Below the pieces are notes generated by a model, which ran no database searches, was not told the origin of the DNA, and saw only the letters and a program-made list of their open reading frames with translations. A stretch of DNA of 64,000 nt, from assembly GCA_001596135.1 (NCBI GenBank), contig CP014773.1, positions 3,410,001-3,474,000 of the forward strand. The letters run 5' to 3'. The stretch is from Mucilaginibacter sp. PAMC 26640. GTDB lineage: Bacteria > Bacteroidota > Bacteroidia > Sphingobacteriales > Sphingobacteriaceae. This document shows, piece by piece, positions 60,944 to 64,000 of the stretch. Every line of letters starts with the position of its first letter. The stretch's first letter is position 1. The translations under genes and the position numbers were made by a program.

Positions 60944-61549
60944 ATGCAACTGAACACTCTTTTACCAAAAATTATAGCTGATAACAGCTTACACGCCCGC
61001 TGGTTAAATACCTTGTCGCTGATGGAAAACACCGGCGCACGCAAGATCTCCGCCAGTGAGGATCCTGCTACGGTAACTTACATAATTTTAAAACATGCTG
61101 CCGAAGAACATCGCCATGCTTTTTTTCTTAAAAAACAAATAGAGAAAACAGGCCAGGATTGCCCTACTTACGCCGGCGAATACCTGCTGGCGCCGGCATA
61201 CAGTAAATACTACCTGAATCAGCTGGATATTGATGTTTGCCGCTATTTAAAATATGGCCTGGAACTATCCGGTTGGGAATTGCGCTTCGCAGCCTATTTG
61301 CTGGTGACCTACGCCATTGAGGTACGCGCAGATGAATTGTATCCAATTTACCAGGATGCACTTGATGAGGCGCAAAGCAAGGTAAATGTGAAATCGATCA
61401 TTATAGAAGAAGAGGGGCATCTGGAAGAAATGATCAAACAGCTCAAGGACTTCTCGGTGAATTGGGAACTACACGCCCAAAAAGCAGTGGATTTTGAAAA
61501 GGTACTGTTCGACAAGTGGGTGGCTAATCTTGCTGCAGCATTAAGTTGA
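60944..61549 (+). CDS. Ferritin-like helical protein of unknown function
   Basis: This 201-residue all-helical protein has two E-x-x-H motifs, AAEEHRHAFF (about 51-60) and EEEGHLEEM, with other acidic residues in SGWELRF and AIEVRADEL, the arrangement of a four-helix di-iron or ferritin-like site. Nothing shows which reaction it performs. It starts 3 bases after bioA and is followed by a terminator, so it is the last gene of the CDF-Nudix-bioA operon. A role in biotin synthesis is possible but unsupported by homology I can name. Confidence 0.7.
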   Translation: MQLNTLLPKIIADNSLHARWLNTLSLMENTGARKISASEDPATVTYIILKHAAEEHRHAFFLKKQIEKTGQDCPTYAGEYLLAPAYSKYYLNQLDIDVCRYLKYGLELSGWELRFAAYLLVTYAIEVRADELYPIYQDALDEAQSKVNVKSIIIEEEGHLEEMIKQLKDFSVNWELHAQKAVDFEKVLFDKWVANLAAALS

Positions 61550-61580
61550 AAAACAAATCGACTGAAATAAGTGATTAAAT

Positions 61581-61619
61581 AAAAAACGCCGCAGCTTAAA
61601 AAAGTTGCGGCGTTCTTTA
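61581..61619. terminator. Rho-independent terminator after the bioA operon
   Basis: AACGCCGCA (61585-61593) pairs with TGCGGCGTT (61606-61614) with an inner CTT/AAG extension. T's follow on the plus strand and A's precede, so it can serve the convergent DUF4412-like gene too. Confidence 0.88.
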
Positions 61620-61636
61620 TTATAGAGCAGGTAGGT

Positions 61637-62284
61637 TTAGTTACCGCCGCCGCCCATAGACTTTAAATCATCATAAGTGATTTTCTCAAAATCTCCCGGA
61701 ACCGCAAATGTGCCTGCTGGTAATTTCTGCTCAGTGATACTTTTTACCGTTACATCGGTTGTTTTTCCATTTTGAAAGCCGGTGTACTGAATAGGCACAC
61801 CGCCGGCACCACCATAAATTTTAGCCATTGCGCCCATAGGCATAGTAAAATCATTGGTTACCCAAATATCATAGGTTTTGCCGGCTTTGGCATCTTTTGC
61901 AGTCACTTTCTTACAATTGAAACCTGATATTACTTTTGTTTCAGTAGTCGGTGTAAACGTTAATACAGGAATCTGTGCTTGTGACTCTTCAATTTCGGCA
62001 GGTGATAAAATCGCTGCTTTCTTTATAGATGCTACAGAAACATCTACCAATATGGCCATATAAGTAGCTTTGGCATCAGATATTACTTTGATGCTTGCGG
62101 GTCCTGCATTAAATGCCACCGCAGATGAATCGGTACTGAAGTAACTTTTTGCCTCTGTAGGCTGGCCCATCATACTTGTGCTGATGGTAGCAAAGCCCTC
62201 TTTATAAGCTTTTTGGGCGTTGGCATTAATCGCTGTTGCAGTAAGGGCAAGGCCCGCTGCAACGGTAAATAGTTTAAAGTTCAT
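61637..62284 (-). CDS. DUF4412-like exported protein
   Basis: This 215-residue protein has a signal peptide (MNFKLFTVAAGLALTATAINANAQ), then a beta-rich region with TTETKVISGFNCKKVTAKDAKAGKTYDIWVTNDFTMP, the pattern of DUF4412/GLPGLI-type proteins, which are common in Bacteroidota and of unknown function. The C-terminus ends with a Gly-rich tail (SMGGGGN). It is likely periplasmic. It is a single-gene unit convergent with the bioA operon. Confidence 0.78.
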   Translation of the reverse strand: MNFKLFTVAAGLALTATAINANAQKAYKEGFATISTSMMGQPTEAKSYFSTDSSAVAFNAGPASIKVISDAKATYMAILVDVSVASIKKAAILSPAEIEESQAQIPVLTFTPTTETKVISGFNCKKVTAKDAKAGKTYDIWVTNDFTMPMGAMAKIYGGAGGVPIQYTGFQNGKTTDVTVKSITEQKLPAGTFAVPGDFEKITYDDLKSMGGGGN

Positions 62285-62361
62285 AGTTTTAGTTTGATGA
62301 ATACAATTTAGTGTGTAATTAATTCTAATGCAAATGTTTTATTATAATTACCAATTTGCTT

Positions 62362-64000
62362 TTAATTAGATAGGATAGTTACCGATTTGTTACGTTTTAA
62401 TACCTTACAGTTACCAGGAATATTTTTTAAAGCCTCAATGAATCGGTCCGTATTGCTACCGTCTATTATAAATAATGGAGTTGCAAGGGTGTCATGGTTC
62501 CAAAAAGCATTGTTACTTACATATATATAGTTAATGTTTAATTGACGGGGGATAGACTGCAACGGAGCGCCAGGGTTTAACAACAGCACTTTTTTATTCA
62601 AAAACTGCACAAGGCTTTCTTTCTTCGCCAGCCAGGGCAATTCAATAAGTCCTTTAGTATTAACTATCGTGTAGTTTGTAATCCGGTTGCTATCCAGCCC
62701 GGGGCGTATCGAATAATTAAATACTTTGTCGGTATCTTGCAAGTCAGTTATAAATTACCGCCTTATCGCCATTTTTAAATACGATACCGGTGTGCTTGCG
62801 CAGGTTTAAAAAGGTTACCGATTGTTGTTTGTCCGCACGGAATTTCTTAACGCTGATGCTGATACTGAATACCAGTAAAGCAAAAAGCGAAAACTTGATG
62901 AGCCATTTTTGTTTATCGCAGAGCCAGTAGTATGCTGCAACAATGATGGCATATAACAGGATTTGCTCAAATCTGCTGATCCAGATCTTATTAATGGCGG
63001 CATAGGGGATATGTTCAACAATTGCGAGCATTTTATTCATCAGCAGGGCAGCATGCTCCAAAACGTAGCCTAACCAGCCCGATACAAAAGTAATTTGCGG
63101 GAGGGCCAGTAAAAATAAACCCGCGTACATGATGATCACCACCGGCAGCAAAATAAGCAGGTTACTTACCAGGAAGTAAACCGGGAACTGGTGAAAGTAA
63201 AATGCGCTTAACGGAAAAGTGATCAGCTGGGCAGCTATAGAAACCGAACAGGCATTCCAAAGATAATTCGCTGCGCGATTCTTAAAGCTCAGCCAACGGT
63301 AAACCATCGGCTGGAAAATGATTAGTCCGGCAACAGCGAGGTAGGAGAGTTGAAAACCCACATCCATCAGCAAATAGGGGTCATAAAGTAACAATGCAAA
63401 TGCTGAAAATGCCAGGATGTTTAAGGTATTGATGTACCGGCTATACGTTTTACCGCAGATCACCATGCTGATCATCAGCGCAGCCCGGTTAACCGCGGGG
63501 GAGAAGCCCGTGAGCAGGGCGTAGCCCCATATCAGCACGATAATGATAACAGCTTTAATCAGTTTGCCACGCTTGAAATTATCTAAAAAGCCCAGCATCC
63601 AGGCCAGCAAAATATAAATGATGGCCACATGCCCGCCGGAAACGGACAAGATATGGATGGTGCCGGTTTTAGAATACGCCTGCAGCACATCGTTGCTCAA
63701 ATCTGCCTTGTATCCAAGTATCAGGGTGGAGGCTACTGCAATTGCAGTGGTATCGTGCATGTTGCCCTTTAACTTATTCACCAATTGCTGCCGGGTTTGC
63801 AGTGCGTAGGCTATGACCGGGTTACCACATCCTGCTTTAATAACATGGTATTGCCCGGGATACAGGAACGATTGATGGAAAATATTTTTGTTGGCTAAAT
63901 ACTGCTTGTAATTAAATTCCCCGGGATTGTAAGGCGGTTCAACAGCAGTGAAATTTGACGGGATCAACAGTTGTTCCCCATAGAACAGGTTGCTGGCCTG
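62362..64000 (-). pseudogene. comEC: ComEC/Rec2 competence protein, 5' end outside window, frameshifted near the 3' end
   Basis: ComEC is the inner-membrane channel for single-stranded DNA uptake. From the window edge to 62744 the frame reads the Competence domain, with ILSVSGGHVAIIYILLAWML, TGFSPAVNRAALMISMVICGK, DVGFQLSYLAVAGL and about ten helices, then SVTFLNLRKHTGIVFKNGDKAVIYN and a stop. The next frame continues directly with TDLQDTDKVFNYSIRPGLDSNRI to a stop at 62362, which is the expected C-terminal region. A one-base change near 62745-62760 splits the gene. A metallo-beta-lactamase domain is absent. A TTG at 63967 is not the true start. Confidence 0.8.

Overview
The window looks like chromosomal DNA of a Bacteroidota bacterium, most likely a Sphingobacteriaceae member close to Mucilaginibacter or Pedobacter. 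The evidence is a PorP/SprF type IX secretion protein, two CarboxypepD_reg/DUF5686 outer-membrane proteins, a HD-PycTM protein beside ppk1, sphingolipid genes, promoters of the TTG / TAnnTTTG type, and REP-like palindromes typical of that family. No rRNA, tRNA, CRISPR array, prophage or conjugative module was seen; most of the window is ordinary core genome.

Layout. 1-1.6 kb: an IS4-family element inserted in the loop of a REP-like palindrome, with the right end of a second copy at the window edge. 1.7-10.3 kb: an unknown membrane protein, a SWIM/SNF2 helicase, cydAB (cytochrome bd oxidase, minus strand) and a PorP/SprF protein. 10.4-14.2 kb: a transposase scrap, then a small unknown protein, a DUF5686 outer-membrane protein and a MarR regulator; a 37-bp palindrome covers the first promoter and half of it recurs before marR. 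14.3-16.8 kb: a Crp-like regulator and two pirins. 16.8-21.2 kb (minus): PAP2 phosphatase, a diadenylate-cyclase-like protein and a GAF protein. 21.3-28.2 kb (plus): HD-PycTM fusion, ppk1, SdiA-regulated-type lipoprotein, and a beta-barrel protein with a kinase-like segment. 28.6-30.6 kb: a quinone-stress-type operon (MhqO-like dioxygenase, MhqD-like hydrolase, a 22-residue micro-ORF, GNAT). 30.6-38.2 kb: DUF6702, HupE/UreJ, M1 peptidase, MBL hydrolase, pseudouridine synthase, FabF, DUF1456 and a CAP protein.

39.3-49.2 kb (all minus) is the most coherent block. It encodes serine palmitoyltransferase, a GNAT-fold acyltransferase that fits bacterial ceramide synthase, a decayed CerR-like reductase, inositol-3-phosphate synthase, a DUF5686 protein, a CDP-alcohol phosphatidyltransferase, DUF4833, a fatty-acid hydroxylase and an inositol-phosphorylceramide-synthase-like PAP2 protein. 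Together these could make hydroxylated inositol phosphorylceramide. A hairpin terminator splits the block into two transcription units.

49.5-55.4 kb is a tolC-adaptor-RND efflux operon, followed by a small beta-barrel protein. 56.5-64 kb holds an aspartate aminotransferase, a CDF metal transporter, Nudix, bioA, a ferritin-like protein, a DUF4412-like protein and a comEC gene that is cut by the window edge and frameshifted near its 3' end.
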